Shown: positions 13,641 to 14,308 of the stretch, piece by piece | How positions within the stretch are numbered: the first letter of the stretch is position 1 | Layout: every line of letters begins with the position of its first letter | Assembly: GCA_040381555.1 (NCBI GenBank) | Contig: JBEIHC010000072.1 | Coordinates: 1 to 14,308 of the forward strand | Origin: CANHCC01 sp040381555 | GTDB lineage: Bacteria; Bacteroidota; Bacteroidia; J057; RFSG01 | Length of the DNA stretch: 14,308 nucleotides | Direction of reading: 5' to 3' | Position numbers and translations under genes: made by a program | The notes under the pieces: generated by a model | What the model saw: only the letters and a program-made list of their open reading frames with translations | Database searches by the model: none | What the model was told of the DNA's origin: nothing

Positions 13641-13796
13641 CTTGGTGCAAGCATCGCTTAGGGTAAACTCAGCTTGGTGCAAGCAATGCTTGGTGCAAGC
13701 TTTGTTTAGTGTAAACTTCGCTTGGTGCAAGCTTCGCTTAGGGTAAACTCAGCTTGGTGCAAGCTTTGTTTAGTGTAAACTTCGCTTGGTGCAAGC
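13640..13796. repeat. Hairpin array 2: ten 13-nt palindromes on an exact 16-bp period
   Basis: Units start every 16 bp from 13640 to 13784. GCTTGGTGCAAGC is at 13640, 13672, 13688, 13720, 13752 and 13784; GCTTAGGGTAAAC is at 13656 and 13736; GTTTAGTGTAAAC is at 13704 and 13768. The last keeps a perfect 5-bp stem through paired changes in both arms. Alternation is broken only at 13672/13688. The segments 13656-13684 and 13736-13764 are identical, as are 13701-13732 and 13765-13796, so the array grew by multi-unit duplication. It fills the whole gap between convergent genes, overlapping the stop of one and ending 5 bp before the stop of the other. Confidence 0.92.
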
Positions 13797-13801
13797 TAAA
13801 A

Positions 13802-14308
13802 CTACCGAACCATCCCAATAATCTCATCCCGACTGCTTTGAACCGAAAGCACATCCAGGATATTCAAATACTCGGGCTTGTCAATCGTAAACTCATACCC
13901 AAACTTCATCACTTCCAAGCGACCTGATTCAACAGCAATTGTTCCCACAATAGACTTAATCTGCCGTGCGGTAAAACATTTATTTACCTGTATTTGCTGC
14001 TTGGCTAAATTCACCCGAGAACTATTCACTGCCTGCTGATTTAAACTGGCAATAATCTTGGTCATCGACTCCTGACTTACCTGGCAAGATTGAACAGGAG
14101 TCGGATTGTTGGTAGTAGTTGTAGTATTCTGCCCAGCTAGAAATACTGCCCAATCTTTCCGGAAATTTTGATTGGAAAAAACTTGGGTAGCATAATTTAA
14201 ATTGCCTGTATCAAACACTCGGGTTGAAGCATTCTTAAGAAACTGCAATCTTGCTGCTTCATTCTGAAATTCAGAGGCAATCATCATAGTCTGGGCTACA
14301 CTGAAACA
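13802..14308 (-). CDS. DUF4476 protein, 5'-truncated by the window edge
   Basis: The frame runs open through 14308, so the true start lies outside; internal ATGs at 14285-14287 and 14282-14284 are probably not the start because the reading continues as a plausible protein (FSVAQT). About 168 residues are visible. A complete DUF4476-like domain (PF14771) fills the C-terminal half: CQVSQESMTKIIASLNQQ, RVNLAKQQIQVNKCFTARQIKSIV, SGRLEVMKFGYEFTIDKPEYLNILDVL and SSRDEIIGMVR. Before it, after a Thr/Asn-rich linker (TTTTTNNPTP), is the end of what seems to be an earlier copy (ARLQFLKNASTRVFDTGNLNYATQVF). Family members are mostly secreted or cell-envelope proteins of Bacteroidota with unknown function. 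It converges with the polysaccharide gene across hairpin array 2. Confidence 0.75.
   Translation of the reverse strand, partial: CFSVAQTMMIASEFQNEAARLQFLKNASTRVFDTGNLNYATQVFSNQNFRKDWAVFLAGQNTTTTTNNPTPVQSCQVSQESMTKIIASLNQQAVNSSRVNLAKQQIQVNKCFTARQIKSIVGTIAVESGRLEVMKFGYEFTIDKPEYLNILDVLSVQSSRDEIIGMVR

Overview
The window looks like chromosomal DNA from a member of the Bacteroidota. Four things point that way: perfect TAnnTTTG -7 promoter elements close to start codons (for example 1041-1048, 11011-11018, and 10442-10449 on the minus strand), weak or absent Shine-Dalgarno sequences, a DUF4476-type protein at the right edge, and a typical Wzx/Wzy surface-polysaccharide set. Genus cannot be told from the sequence.

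The left part, about 1-6250, is AT-rich accessory sequence. Unrelated single genes, all on the plus strand, are separated by unusually long non-coding gaps of 330-1070 bp. In order it holds: a cluster of GACCCC-N3-GGGGTC palindromes (61-281); a large free-standing GIY-YIG endonuclease with three zinc-finger repeats (1070-2755), bracketed by two diverged direct copies of an IS-end-like sequence (651-745 and 2817-2949); a UPF0158-type protein (3088-3531); a small zinc-ribbon protein (3877-4143); an alpha/alpha-toroid prenyltransferase-like protein that keeps a recognisable Asp-x-Cys...His metal site (4201-5130); and a four-helix membrane protein (5529-6011).

The right part, 6467-13640, is a coherent block with more even base composition. 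The minus strand carries an operon: a Wzx-type flippase, a GT4 glycosyltransferase overlapping it by 4 bp, and oxygen-independent coproporphyrinogen III oxidase hemN. Divergent from it, on the plus strand, are a TspO/MBR gene with an apparent 1-nt frameshift near its start, a Wzy/WaaL-type O-antigen polymerase or ligase, and a polytopic membrane protein that may be a glycosyltransferase. The flippase, glycosyltransferase and Wzy/WaaL protein would together assemble, flip and polymerise or attach a surface polysaccharide. hemN and tspO are both linked to porphyrins and sit in the same block.

This block is bracketed by two arrays of ten tandem 13-nt hairpins on a 16-bp period (6258-6415 and 13640-13796). 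Both lie between convergent gene ends and share the same two alternating unit types. These twin arrays are the most striking unexplained structure in the window. The right edge holds the 3' part of a DUF4476 protein on the minus strand.
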